Notes under the pieces: generated by a model | What the model was told of the DNA's origin: nothing | Databases searched by the model: none | Seen by the model: the letters and a program-made list of their open reading frames with translations, nothing else | Shown: piece after piece, positions 1 to 7,935 of the stretch | How the letters are laid out: every line of letters starts with the position of its first letter | Numbering within the stretch: position 1 is the first letter of the stretch | Position numbers and translations under genes: made by a program | Assembly (NCBI GenBank): GCA_022827055.1 | Contig: JAJDTR010000049.1 | Span: 1 to 35,365, forward strand | Source of the DNA: Candidatus Poribacteria bacterium | GTDB taxonomy: Bacteria; Poribacteria; WGA-4E; JAJDTR01 | Length of the DNA stretch: 35,365 nt | Reading direction: 5' to 3'

Positions 1-54
1 AATTGTGTTCTATTGACATAGCACTCCGCTGGAGTGAAAATCAGACCACGAAGG

Positions 55-286
55 AACACTTTTCACGGCTAGTCATTGAGCGAAAAAGGAGTGTTACGTG
101 CTGAATGAATTATACCGACAGGGATAATGGCGCGCTACCAAGTAACACTTTTTCAGAACCAGTCATAGAGCAGGAGTTGAGAGTCACTTGATCTATTCGT
201 TCGCTTGATTCCCTCCTACATGGAAACTTGGGGCAGTTACTTGCTGAAAGAATTATTCCGATAGGGATAATGGCATGCTTCCAAGC
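55..286. repeat. Imperfect direct repeat, two units
   Basis: Two diverged copies of one block are seen. The first half of the block is at 55-81 and again at 144-171. The second half, built around CCGAYAGGGATAATGGC, is at 93-143 and again at 236-286. The second unit is about 54 bp longer than the first, and the extra part (about 172-235) contains the dispersed repeat also found near 22225, 24635 and 29787. No gene is visible in 1-291. A small hairpin with CACTCC and GGAGTG arms lies at 22-36. Confidence 0.7.
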
Positions 287-291
287 TTCTT

Positions 292-1263
292 CTACTGCCC
301 AGCCCAGTTTCCAACGGAGACATGAGATGGCATAAGAATCGGTTGACCAAACATTTTCTCTCCGGACGCCGAGAATTTGGAAACTTCGCCTTGAAAGGTG
401 GCGCCTATCTGGTCGGCAACCCAAACCCCTCCATCCGTCCCATCGACCGCAATGGCAAGAATAGCCATGCCTGCCGGAACTTCCATCGTTTTTTGGCCGC
501 TTGGAGAGAGTTTAACGAGCATAGAGGCATTGGATACTAACCAGAGACTTCCATCCTTGGCGTTGACCTCCGGAGAGGTGGGTTTGGAGATGTCGGTGAG
601 GCGAAGCAGTTCTTGTCCCGCCGGATTCAGTTTGACCAGCACGCTTGCCTGAGTATCCGCTACCCACGCATTGCCCGTCTTAGGATTGACGGCGACAAAT
701 TTCGGCTCTTTCAAGTCTGGACCTCGGGCAACAGCCGCGCCGTTAGCGTCGTATCGAGTAGCGGTGCCGCGAGAGTCGGTAACCCAGCAACTGCCATCCG
801 TGGGGTTAACTGAGACTTCGGGTTCGTGAACCCCTGTAATCTCTGCGAGGACTTGGCTGCCATCCGCAGAGATCTTCTTGACAACGCTCTTTCCGCCGAT
901 CCATGCCGTACCATCACCGGGATTGATTGAGATTGACCGCGCGCCCGGGATACCCGAAATGGTTTTGAATATTTCATTTTCGTCGGTTGCCGCGGGATCG
1001 TATCTAAAGGCCGCATTCGCGGCGGACACCGAGATCCACACCACGCCGTTCTTCGGATTCACTTCTGCCGACTGTGCTTGTGTCAACCCCGGGATACCTG
1101 TCGGATCAACTGATCCGTCTGCGTGGAGTTTGAGCACGGTGTCACCGCCGCTAACTACCCAACACTCGCCGTTGTAGGCGGCTTCGGTGTCGGTGAGCGC
1201 AAAAATCAATAAAATAGCGAAGGCTATTAGTGCTTTGAGGTGCAAGAAACGTCGTCGAATCAT
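292..1263 (-). CDS. Secreted NHL/SMP-30-like beta-propeller protein
   Basis: A 323-residue protein with an N-terminal signal peptide: a basic MIRRR start, a hydrophobic core at about residues 9-22, and a likely cleavage near TEA-AY at about residue 28. The rest is roughly six blade-like repeats with the pattern VNPxxGxxWVxD, typical of NHL, Vgb or SMP-30-type propellers, so an extracytoplasmic binding or scaffold role is likely. No catalytic residues can be assigned. The ATG at 1263 was preferred to an upstream TTG at 1293 because GGGAGA lies 8 nt before it and the signal peptide starts there. It is separated by 343 bp from the ABC permease gene on the same strand. The substrate is unknown. 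Confidence 0.8.
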   Translation of the reverse strand: MIRRRFLHLKALIAFAILLIFALTDTEAAYNGECWVVSGGDTVLKLHADGSVDPTGIPGLTQAQSAEVNPKNGVVWISVSAANAAFRYDPAATDENEIFKTISGIPGARSISINPGDGTAWIGGKSVVKKISADGSQVLAEITGVHEPEVSVNPTDGSCWVTDSRGTATRYDANGAAVARGPDLKEPKFVAVNPKTGNAWVADTQASVLVKLNPAGQELLRLTDISKPTSPEVNAKDGSLWLVSNASMLVKLSPSGQKTMEVPAGMAILAIAVDGTDGGVWVADQIGATFQGEVSKFSASGEKMFGQPILMPSHVSVGNWAGQ

Positions 1264-1606
1264 TCTTCTTTCTCCCAATTCACAAAGTGTCAATTTTAGT
1301 ATCTTTTGTTGATAGTAATAGACTATTCAGATATGACGGAATCTTCGGAGAATAAGATTAACACATTCGACATTCAATGTCCAAGCAATTTCAATGCCGA
1401 ACTCTGAGCGCTGGATTTATCTGATTTTACGCGGAAATTAACGCCAAAGTTGACTGAAACTTGAACACGGCGACCAATTGTTGGACAATCCGTAGGAGCG
1501 ACCTCCCGGTCGCAAGTTCTCCCGAAATCTTTAAACATCGAATCGTTAATCCTTCCGATTCACGGTCTGCTTTGCAACACGTCTGACGCGTTGAAAGTAT
1601 TGAACG
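1264..1606. other. Gene-free spacer with one palindromic repeat
   Basis: No credible reading frame is seen in this 343-bp spacer. It holds one hairpin at 1498-1513 (GCGACC, loop TCCC, GGTCGC) preceded by GTAGGA, which resembles the short dispersed palindromes common in repeat-rich genomes. No T-tract follows, so it is not a clear intrinsic terminator for the permease gene. No second ABC permease gene is present, although one is normally found at this position in BMP-type operons. Confidence 0.6.
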
Positions 1607-2671
1607 CTACTCCACGTTTAGTTTCCGCCGCTGTTCCCGAAAGCCGGAAACACCGTAAATCAACACAAAGAAGATAATCGTCGCTTGAATCACGAATGTC
1701 ATCTTCGCGGAAATGCCTGCCATCTGCTGCATGGCATCCGACCCTGTCTTTAACGCTCCAAACAGCAGGGACGACAGGATAACCCACAGCGGATGGAGTT
1801 TCGCCAATAGGGCGACAGCAATTGCCGTGTACCCGTACCCGGGCGAAAAGTTTAGAAACAGCCGTCGAGTGAGCGCGGTGAGTTCAATGGCGCCTCCCAG
1901 TCCGGCAAGCGCACCGCTGATGAATAACGCGAGAATCACGTTCTTGGAAATGGAGATACCGGCTGCTTGTGCCGCTTTCGGATTGGCGCCCACGGCTCTG
2001 ATTTGATATCCCAATACGGTGCGAAACAGGATGATGAATAATATAATGGCGAGAGCAATCGCCAGCGGGAGTCCGATATGGAATCGCGTGTGCGGAATCA
2101 GGCGCGGCAGATGCGATGCGGCAGCAATCATGTCGCTTTGGGGTCCGCGTTTCGCCGCCTCCTGTAACGGTCCGCCATCGACCATATAACTCAGGAGATG
2201 GATGGCGACGTAGTTCAGCATAATCGTGCTGATGACTTCCTGCACGCCGCGGTACACCTTTAGCAAAGCCGCAATCAACGCCCAGAACCCGCCTGCCGCC
2301 GCTCCCACGAGTAGAGTCAGCGGAATAGCAAGGACTGATGGAAGATGCGGCGCGATACTCATACCGCACCACGTGGATGCGATAGCCCCGACCAAGAACT
2401 GCCCCTCCGCTCCGATATTCCAAATACCGCAGCGGAACGAAAAGGCAACCGCCAAACCGGTGAGTAGGAAGGGCACGCCTTTAATCAACGTTTCCGCGAT
2501 TCGTTGCCCGTCGCCGAACGCTCCAACGACCGCGACCCATAGTGCTTCCCACGGATTGTAGCTGCAAAGCGCGAGGATGATCCCGTTGGTGAAGAGCGTA
2601 GAGAGAAGGATGGCAAGCGGAAATACAATCTGCCTCCGGCTCAAAGATGTGAACTTGGATAGGACGTTCAT
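1607..2671 (-). CDS. ABC transporter permease, BMP/nucleoside-type importer
   Basis: A 354-residue polytopic inner-membrane protein of the RbsC-like permease family (BPD_transp_2), closest in style to the first permease of BMP-family nucleoside importers (NupP/YufP type). Visible family segments are FRCGIWNIGAEGQ (about residues 80-92), the VQEVISTIMLNY segment, and RAVGANPKAAQAAGIS (the cytoplasmic coupling loop to the ATPase). About eight to ten hydrophobic segments are present. Its start overlaps the stop of the upstream ATPase gene by 4 nt (ATGA), indicating translational coupling. Such importers normally use two different permeases; only one is encoded here. The substrate is inferred from the family (nucleosides or related compounds) and cannot be read from the sequence. 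Confidence 0.92.
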   Translation of the reverse strand: MNVLSKFTSLSRRQIVFPLAILLSTLFTNGIILALCSYNPWEALWVAVVGAFGDGQRIAETLIKGVPFLLTGLAVAFSFRCGIWNIGAEGQFLVGAIASTWCGMSIAPHLPSVLAIPLTLLVGAAAGGFWALIAALLKVYRGVQEVISTIMLNYVAIHLLSYMVDGGPLQEAAKRGPQSDMIAAASHLPRLIPHTRFHIGLPLAIALAIILFIILFRTVLGYQIRAVGANPKAAQAAGISISKNVILALFISGALAGLGGAIELTALTRRLFLNFSPGYGYTAIAVALLAKLHPLWVILSSLLFGALKTGSDAMQQMAGISAKMTFVIQATIIFFVLIYGVSGFREQRRKLNVE

Positions 2672-4185
2672 GGGTGGGTTTCGGCGCCCGTTATCAGCAA
2701 CCCGAGGGCGGTCATATCGCTCCGCTTCGATGTAGCGTCGATCAGATTCCCGTTGGACATGACGAACACGCGGTCGCTTAAGGCTAACGCTTCATCCAGT
2801 TCCGTGGAGATCAGCAGCACCGCTTTTGACGCTTGCCGTTGCGCTATCAAGCTTTTATGCACGTATTCCGCCGCGTTAATATCCAGCCCTCGTGTGGGGT
2901 TGACGGCGATTAACAGCGCCGGATTTCGTGAAATCTCACGAGCCAAAACAATCTTCTGCTGATTGCCTCCGGAAAGGGCATGCGCCTCAATATCCATGGA
3001 GGGTGTGCGTATGTCGTAGTTCCTAATCAAACGCTCCGAATCATCGCTTATTCCTGTTTTATCGAGCAGAATGCGCTTGCGATGCTCCCGGAGATGGTGC
3101 ACGTCAAGAATCAGATTTTCGCTTATTGAGAAGTTGACGACTAAACCGGCGCTTTGTCTGTCGCCCGGTATGTACCCTACTCCCAGTCCTCGTATATCGG
3201 CGGTAGTTTTGTTCGTGATCGAAGTATCGAATAGCCTGATATCGCCGGAGATCACCTTACGCAGCCCGATTAGCGCTTCCGCCAACTCCACTTGACCGTT
3301 CCCATCTACCCCGGCAATCCCTACGATCTCGCCTCGGCGTACCTCAAGCGAAACGCCTTGAACCGCAATTTCGCCCTGATCTCCACGAATTTCAACATTC
3401 TGTACATTAAGCGCGGCATCGTCGGAGGCACCCTCCTCAATCAATTCCGAGTCGTCTTGCGAGACAGGCGGCTCATTCCCCATCATCTGCCGAGCGAGTT
3501 CTTCGGTCGAGGTGTCGGCCTTGTTCGTCACATATGTCTTGCTTCCATTTCGCATCACGGTCACGCGATCGCTGATCCTCATGACCTCCTTCAATTTATG
3601 GCTGATAAAGATGATTGAACGACCATCGGCCTTTAATCGCCGCAGGATGGAGAAGAGTTCGTCAACCTCTTGAGGGGCAAGCACGGCGGTGGGCTCGTCA
3701 AGGATAAGGATGCGGGCGTCTGCCGCCAGCGCCTTAAGGATTTCCACACGTTGTTGAAGTCCGACCGGCAATTGCCAGATGTAAGCCTCCGGATCAATGG
3801 CAAATCCGAACTGTTCGGACAACTCCCGTGTCTTTTGATTTGCTTCGTCTCTGCGGAACCGGAATCCTCGATCTCGGATTCCGAGGGCGATGTTCTCCGC
3901 GACGGTCAGGTTCTGGATGAGCAAGAAGTGCTGGTGAACCATACCGACGCCGTGGGCAATGGCATTGCGCGGAGAGTCTAGTCGGGTGGGTTCGCCGGAG
4001 ATTCTAATCTCCCCGGAATCTGGCTGGTGCAAGCCGTAAATGAGATTCATCAACGTGGATTTTCCCGCGCCGTTCTCACCCAAAACGGCATGGATCTCCC
4101 CCGTCTTTAGGTCGAAATCCACGTTGTCAACCGCGGCGAGATTTCCAAACCTCTTCGTAATGCCGTTCAGTTCTAGTACGTTCAT
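2668..4185 (-). CDS. ABC transporter ATPase, RbsA/NupO-like, two nucleotide-binding domains
   Basis: A 505-residue fused double ATPase that powers the adjacent importer. The first domain has Walker A GENGAGKS (residues 36-43), an atypical signature region LPVGLQQRVEIL and Walker B LILDEPTAVL. The second domain has a degenerate Walker A (GVDGNGQV, with Gln for the catalytic Lys), a canonical LSGGNQQK signature and an AVNPTRGLD Walker B region. This asymmetry is normal for the RbsA/MglA/NupO group, where one ATP site is defective. Length fits the family (about 500-510). The gene overlaps the permease gene by 4 nt. It is separated by 451 bp from the binding-protein gene, a gap that contains an inserted miniature element. 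Confidence 0.95.
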   Translation of the reverse strand: MNVLELNGITKRFGNLAAVDNVDFDLKTGEIHAVLGENGAGKSTLMNLIYGLHQPDSGEIRISGEPTRLDSPRNAIAHGVGMVHQHFLLIQNLTVAENIALGIRDRGFRFRRDEANQKTRELSEQFGFAIDPEAYIWQLPVGLQQRVEILKALAADARILILDEPTAVLAPQEVDELFSILRRLKADGRSIIFISHKLKEVMRISDRVTVMRNGSKTYVTNKADTSTEELARQMMGNEPPVSQDDSELIEEGASDDAALNVQNVEIRGDQGEIAVQGVSLEVRRGEIVGIAGVDGNGQVELAEALIGLRKVISGDIRLFDTSITNKTTADIRGLGVGYIPGDRQSAGLVVNFSISENLILDVHHLREHRKRILLDKTGISDDSERLIRNYDIRTPSMDIEAHALSGGNQQKIVLAREISRNPALLIAVNPTRGLDINAAEYVHKSLIAQRQASKAVLLISTELDEALALSDRVFVMSNGNLIDATSKRSDMTALGLLITGAETHP

Positions 4186-4289
4186 GTCTGTAGCGATGCG
4201 TATTCCGCGGAAAGAGGCTGAAATCTCTCACCAATGCGCGGCGGTGAATCCTGTTTCTCGGATTTGCGTGCGTGGGGTATTGGCGAAAG

Positions 4290-4492
4290 GTAATTGTTTA
4301 GTCCATTAACTCCTTGCGCCGAACACAGGGCGCTTCCTTTATTCCACGACCGATGACAATTTCTCCCATGTACCCAATATGCGAGCGATGCCCCTCCCAC
4401 ATATATTCCACGAATGCCCTGCTGCCGATAGTCAGGCGCGATAAACTGCCAAACTAATATTGCCACTCGTTTTGGCTGAACTAAACAGTTAC
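4290..4492. mobile_element. Miniature inverted-repeat element, copy 1
   Basis: A 203-bp non-autonomous element. The left end is GTAATTGTTTAG (4290-4301) and the right end CTAAACAGTTAC (4481-4492), giving 12-bp terminal inverted repeats with one mismatch. It is flanked by near-identical 8-bp sequences, GGCGAAAG (4282-4289) and GGCGAAGG (4493-4500), read as a target-site duplication. The interior aligns with the copy at 24242-24465. Ends starting GTAA with 8-bp duplications are the published hallmark of IS66-family elements, so mobilisation by an IS66-type transposase is inferred. Open frames through it are not considered genes. It sits between the binding-protein and ATPase genes of the ABC importer. 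Confidence 0.8.
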
Positions 4493-4636
4493 GGCGAAGG
4501 CTGAGATCGAACGACCGAATGAAAAATCTTCCTTCCCGGTTCACTTTGCACGGAGAAATGGATTCCTACACCGACTGACGCAAGTTTTTCAACATAATCT
4601 ACGCAATCAATGCACTTGCATTCTAGAGAAATGGCA

Positions 4637-5668
4637 TTACAAATCATCCACGCCGAAGTGGATTCGAGGCACCTGAACCTGTTTCGCCAGGATCTGTGAT
4701 TTGACTTCCTCGACTTTCTTTGTCACGTGCTCCGGAATCTTATCGGCAAGTTCCGGGTTGTAGACAACCTTTATCGCATCGTCGTTCGACATGGTCATGT
4801 TGAGAGTTTTTGCCTCGAATGTGCCGTCTTTAACGCTCCGCGCCACTCGCACAAAGCAGTCCAATGAGATAACCGCGTTGGCAAGGATTGTTGTGGGCGA
4901 AACATGGCTCTGATCGCGGTTGGAACCGAAGCAATAAACATCCTTGCCCGACTGACGCGCGTTTTCCATGGCTTCAAACACACCTCGTCCAGCCGCGTTC
5001 GCGTTGTGGAAGATAAAGTCGATTCCCTCGTTAATCTGTGCTAACGCGATCTCCTTTGCTTTGCCGATGTTATCCCAATCTCCCACATATGCGCGCCGCA
5101 CTTCCGCATCCGGATTGGCAGCTTTCACGCCGCCTTCAAATGCCATGAATGTGCTGTTGATCGATGGGATGTTCGTACCGCCGACGACGCCGACCTTCCC
5201 GGTTTGCGTCATCATTCCCGCAATGACTCCGAGTAGGTAGGTGGCTTCCTCCATTTCAAACACAATCGGTGCCACATTCTTCAGTATGGTGCTTCCCGAC
5301 GAGGTGACAAACACCGTCCCCGGAAAGTCGGGAGCAACCGCTTTGGCGGGATCTTGATATTCGTAGCCGTGTCCAAAAACCAGACTGTATCCGTTCTGAG
5401 CGTACGACCGAAAATGGTCCTCCTGATCTGCCGGTGTGCGGCTCTCAATATGACTAATCTGGGCGCCAAGTTCTTTCTCGATGGCTTTAAGCCCCTCGAA
5501 AGCCAGGGCATTCCAACCGGCATCGCTTGCCGAACCGGGCAATAACATTGCCACCTTGAACGGTTTTTCCGCCGCCTTTTTGTCGCAGGCAATCATTCCG
5601 AGTAGACATGCTGTTCCAAATATCAAAAGAAGTGCTAAAATTTTAAACGAGTAATGCTTCATCCGCAT
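4637..5668 (-). CDS. BMP-family ABC transporter substrate-binding lipoprotein
   Basis: A 343-residue exported protein of the BMP/PnrA family (periplasmic-binding type 1 fold). The N-terminus is a lipoprotein signal; Cys28 in GMIAC, followed by DKK, is the likely lipidation site, with Cys21 an alternative. Family features include an opening VAMLLPGSASDAGWN, the GHGYEYQD segment, GKVGVVGGTNIPSI and DFIFHNANAAGRGVFEA. BMP proteins bind nucleosides or related solutes and deliver them to an RbsA/RbsC-like transporter, encoded just downstream. The ATG at 5668 is preceded by GGAGG with a 9-nt spacer, supporting it over the ATG two codons later. A consensus promoter lies at 5753-5781. Confidence 0.93.
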   Translation of the reverse strand: MRMKHYSFKILALLLIFGTACLLGMIACDKKAAEKPFKVAMLLPGSASDAGWNALAFEGLKAIEKELGAQISHIESRTPADQEDHFRSYAQNGYSLVFGHGYEYQDPAKAVAPDFPGTVFVTSSGSTILKNVAPIVFEMEEATYLLGVIAGMMTQTGKVGVVGGTNIPSINSTFMAFEGGVKAANPDAEVRRAYVGDWDNIGKAKEIALAQINEGIDFIFHNANAAGRGVFEAMENARQSGKDVYCFGSNRDQSHVSPTTILANAVISLDCFVRVARSVKDGTFEAKTLNMTMSNDDAIKVVYNPELADKIPEHVTKKVEEVKSQILAKQVQVPRIHFGVDDL

Positions 5669-5752
5669 TCAGTGTTTCCTCCGTATAGGTTCATGAGATA
5701 TGGTCAAAAAAGGGGTAGTCTCTGGTTTCCTGCGTATCGTCCGAATGCGGGA

Positions 5753-5781
5753 ATTATAGCATATAGACGAATACTTGTCAA
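5753..5781 (-). promoter_or_regulatory. Consensus sigma-70-type promoter of the ABC importer
   Basis: On the minus strand, TTGACA (5781-5776) and TATAAT (5758-5753) are separated by exactly 17 nt, a perfect match to the housekeeping consensus. Transcription would start near 5746, giving a leader of about 78 nt before the binding-protein ATG at 5668. Confidence 0.85.
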
Positions 5782-5832
5782 TTTCGCGCCCATGGACGAG
5801 ACTGAGCAATAGCGTCTAATTTTGAGTGAAAT

Positions 5833-5853
5833 GTAGGGTGGGCATCGCCCACC
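5833..5853. repeat. Dispersed palindromic repeat GTAGGGTGGGC-GCCCACC
   Basis: A perfect 7-bp hairpin GGTGGGC / ATC loop / GCCCACC (5837-5853) preceded by TGTAG. The same unit, differing only in the loop, occurs at 22183-22204. It lies in the spacer between the divergent ABC importer and peptide deformylase promoters. Similar GTAGGGTGGGCA palindromes are dispersed in many repeat-rich bacterial genomes. Confidence 0.8.
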
Positions 5854-5914
5854 ACCTTTCGTCTCTTTACAGCCCACATTCAGATACGGTTGCCGCTGCT
5901 ATCGGGATTTCTCC

Positions 5915-5943
5915 TTGACTATGCGACTTCCCAATGTTATGAT
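5915..5943 (+). promoter_or_regulatory. Sigma-70-type promoter upstream of peptide deformylase
   Basis: TTGACT (5915-5920) and TATGAT (5938-5943) are separated by 17 nt. The predicted transcript starts near 5950. That excludes the upstream in-frame TTG at 5890 and supports the ATG at 5986 as the start of the deformylase gene. Confidence 0.75.
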
Positions 5944-5985
5944 TATCGGCGAAATCTTGCGAGAATTGGTTGGTCTGAGTCCGAG

Positions 5986-6594
5986 ATGGCGAAACGCAAA
6001 AGACGGAAACATATTCCCGCCCATGCACCAAGCGCTTCTGCTCCAACAATAGGGAATCCGGATCAAAAATACCCGGATGGTGTTCTCCAAATACGTCTTT
6101 ACGGCGATCCGGTGCTCCGGCAAAAGGCATTGCCTGTCGAGACAATTTCCAGCGCCGAAAAGGAGCTGGCGGATTCCATGCTGGCGACGCTATACGCCAT
6201 TCCCAATGGCGTTGGCTTGGCAGCGCCGCAGGTCGGTGTATCGAAGCGATTGGTCGTGATTGACGTAAACCGGGAGGACCTTGACAGCAAACCGTTGATG
6301 TTGATCAACCCGAAGATTCAAAGCCGAGAAGGGGAGATTGTTGACGAAGAAGCGTGTTTGAGCATCCCCGATGTCACGGCCGATGTCAAACGAGCGGAAA
6401 GAGTGACTGTCTCCGCACTCAATCTAGACGGAGAACCTGTCTCAATTGAAGGTGAAGGTTTCTTTGCCCGCGTACTTCAGCATGAGATAGATCATCTTGA
6501 CGGCGTGTTGTTCATCGATCATGTCGGCGGTCTCAAGCGTCAACTCCTCCGAAAAAAACTGCGCCATCTTCAGCAACAATCGCCGGGTGAATAG
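5986..6594 (+). CDS. def: Peptide deformylase
   Basis: A 202-residue cytosolic metalloenzyme that removes the N-formyl group from nascent proteins. The three family motifs are present: GVGLAAPQVG (75-84), EACLS (122-126, where most homologues have EGCLS) and QHEIDHLDG (165-173). Cys124, His166 and His170 bind the metal and Glu167 is the catalytic residue. About 30 residues at the N-terminus, rich in Lys, Arg, Pro and Ala, precede the fold, and a basic tail follows it. The ATG at 5986 is chosen because a promoter at 5915-5943 would leave the earlier TTG untranscribed; no strong ribosome-binding site is visible. The next gene, larE, starts 9 nt after the stop, so the two are probably co-transcribed. 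Confidence 0.95.
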   Translation: MAKRKRRKHIPAHAPSASAPTIGNPDQKYPDGVLQIRLYGDPVLRQKALPVETISSAEKELADSMLATLYAIPNGVGLAAPQVGVSKRLVVIDVNREDLDSKPLMLINPKIQSREGEIVDEEACLSIPDVTADVKRAERVTVSALNLDGEPVSIEGEGFFARVLQHEIDHLDGVLFIDHVGGLKRQLLRKKLRHLQQQSPGE

Positions 6595-6603
6595 AGAAAG
6601 AAG

Positions 6604-7458
6604 ATGTCACAAACTCTCGCGTTAAAAACAGATCAGAAGTTAGAGGCGTTAAATGCCCTTCTGAAGTCCTACGGGGATGTGATTGTCGCGTTCTCGGGTG
6701 GCGTGGACAGTACCTTCTTGGCAGAGGCGGCACGACGTGTCCTTGCAGACAAAGCTCTGGCTGTCACTGCAATCTCCGATTCCTATCCGGAGCGTGAGAT
6801 GGAAGCGGCTAAAGACATTGCAAAACAGATTGGGATTCGCTTCGAGACTGTAAATACCGACGAACTGGAGATGGAAGGCTACGCCAGCAATCCTACCAAT
6901 CGTTGTTACTTTTGCAAGACGGAACTCTTCACCAAACTCAAACCTATTGCCGAAAAATACCGAGTTAGCACGATTGTGTACGGCGCAATTCCCGACGATA
7001 TCGGTGATTATCGTCCCGGCATGGATGCCGCGAAAAGCATGGGAATAAAGGCGCCGCTGATCGACGCCAATCTGGCGAAAGCCGACATTCGAGAAGTATC
7101 CGAGCACTGGGGGTTGCCGACATGGGACAAACCCGCTTTTGCCTGTCTGTCATCGCGGTTTCCGTACGGGACACGCATCACCCGAGAACTGCTCCGACAG
7201 GTGGATCGCGCGGAGCAGTTCCTGTACGATCTGGGTGTGCGGCAATTTCGAGTTCGTCATCATGAAGATCTTGCGCGAATAGAGCTTGAACCCGCGGAAA
7301 TCCCAAATATCGCGACGAAATCGATTCGCTCCCAGATTGACGAGCATTTCAAATCGCTCGGCTATCGGTATGTCACGCTGGATTTGCAGGGGTATCGATC
7401 CGGCAGCTTGAACGAAGGGGTGCCTAACATTTCGATGAGTCAGCCTCAACAAGACTAG
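6604..7458 (+). CDS. larE: LarE-type ATP-dependent sulfur transferase (PP-loop)
   Basis: A 284-residue cytosolic protein of the LarE family. The PP-loop motif SGGVDS is at residues 31-36 and the family segment ACLSSRFPYGTRIT at about 180-193. LarE adenylates pyridinium-dicarboxylate mononucleotide and inserts sulfur during synthesis of the nickel-pincer cofactor of lactate racemase. Three cysteines stand out: Cys101 and Cys104 (NRCYFCK) and Cys181. This arrangement matches the LarE subtype proposed to hold a 4Fe-4S cluster and act catalytically, rather than the single-cysteine sacrificial type; that assignment is an inference from position. larA, larB and larC are not in the window. The gene follows def closely. 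The start ATG has only a weak purine-rich upstream region. Confidence 0.9.
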   Translation: MSQTLALKTDQKLEALNALLKSYGDVIVAFSGGVDSTFLAEAARRVLADKALAVTAISDSYPEREMEAAKDIAKQIGIRFETVNTDELEMEGYASNPTNRCYFCKTELFTKLKPIAEKYRVSTIVYGAIPDDIGDYRPGMDAAKSMGIKAPLIDANLAKADIREVSEHWGLPTWDKPAFACLSSRFPYGTRITRELLRQVDRAEQFLYDLGVRQFRVRHHEDLARIELEPAEIPNIATKSIRSQIDEHFKSLGYRYVTLDLQGYRSGSLNEGVPNISMSQPQQD

Positions 7459-7519
7459 AGAAAGATTGCTTAAGGCTGGCACAGCGAAAATGAGATTCCA
7501 CGCACCCAAAGGCGCATAG

Positions 7520-7531
7520 CTACACGTGTAG
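7520..7531. promoter_or_regulatory. 12-bp perfect palindrome CTACACGTGTAG
   Basis: A perfect dyad in the 125-bp spacer between larE and the small membrane-protein gene, 53 bp before the start codon at 7584. Its position suits an operator, but no binding protein is known. A role is only inferred. Confidence 0.35.
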
Positions 7532-7583
7532 TGACGCTAGGTCCTACCGAAGTTAATCGGGTTGTCGGCTGTCCGCGGGAAAG

Positions 7584-7916
7584 ATGACTATTAACCCCGA
7601 CCTCATCCCAACCTATATTTTGATGCTGCTTGGCACAGTTGGGCTGATTGCGCTTATTTGGTTGTCTCGCAAAAGGGGCATGCGTAAGCGTCCTATGTCC
7701 GAGCAAAGGAAATTGTTCACAGCCAAAAAGAATTTGACGGATTCAGAAAAGCGTGCCATTTCGGAGAAACTTCGCCAGTCTCGCACCGAAACACTGAAGA
7801 AAATGCCCAATCTCGACAATAACAGGATTTTCATCTTGATTGCGATAGTTGGGTTAGGCATTTTGTCCCTCGTTTGGGTACTCATGCTCGTGAGTCGCGG
7901 CTTCCGCAAATGGTGA
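7584..7916 (+). CDS. Small two-helix membrane protein, unknown function
   Basis: A 110-residue protein with hydrophobic helices at about residues 8-27 and 83-103, joined by a highly basic, charged middle (RKRGMRKRP and several Lys/Arg-rich stretches) that is probably cytoplasmic. No known domain is recognised. It starts 125 bp after larE and ends 19 bp before the GlcF-type gene, so it may be in the same transcript. The ATG at 7584 follows a GGGAAAG purine stretch at suitable distance. Codon use looks like that of its neighbours, which supports it as a real gene. Confidence 0.7.
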   Translation: MTINPDLIPTYILMLLGTVGLIALIWLSRKRGMRKRPMSEQRKLFTAKKNLTDSEKRAISEKLRQSRTETLKKMPNLDNNRIFILIAIVGLGILSLVWVLMLVSRGFRKW

Positions 7917-7935
7917 TGATTAAAGGGCGTAACAA

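Noticed and set aside
4182..4544. 120-codon minus-strand open frame
   Set aside because: It runs through the miniature element and past its ends, with no ribosome-binding site. The part shared with a frame in the second copy is explained by the repeated DNA.
5867..6145. 92-codon minus-strand open frame over the deformylase start
   Set aside because: It is antisense to the promoter and N-terminus of a confirmed gene, with no family features.
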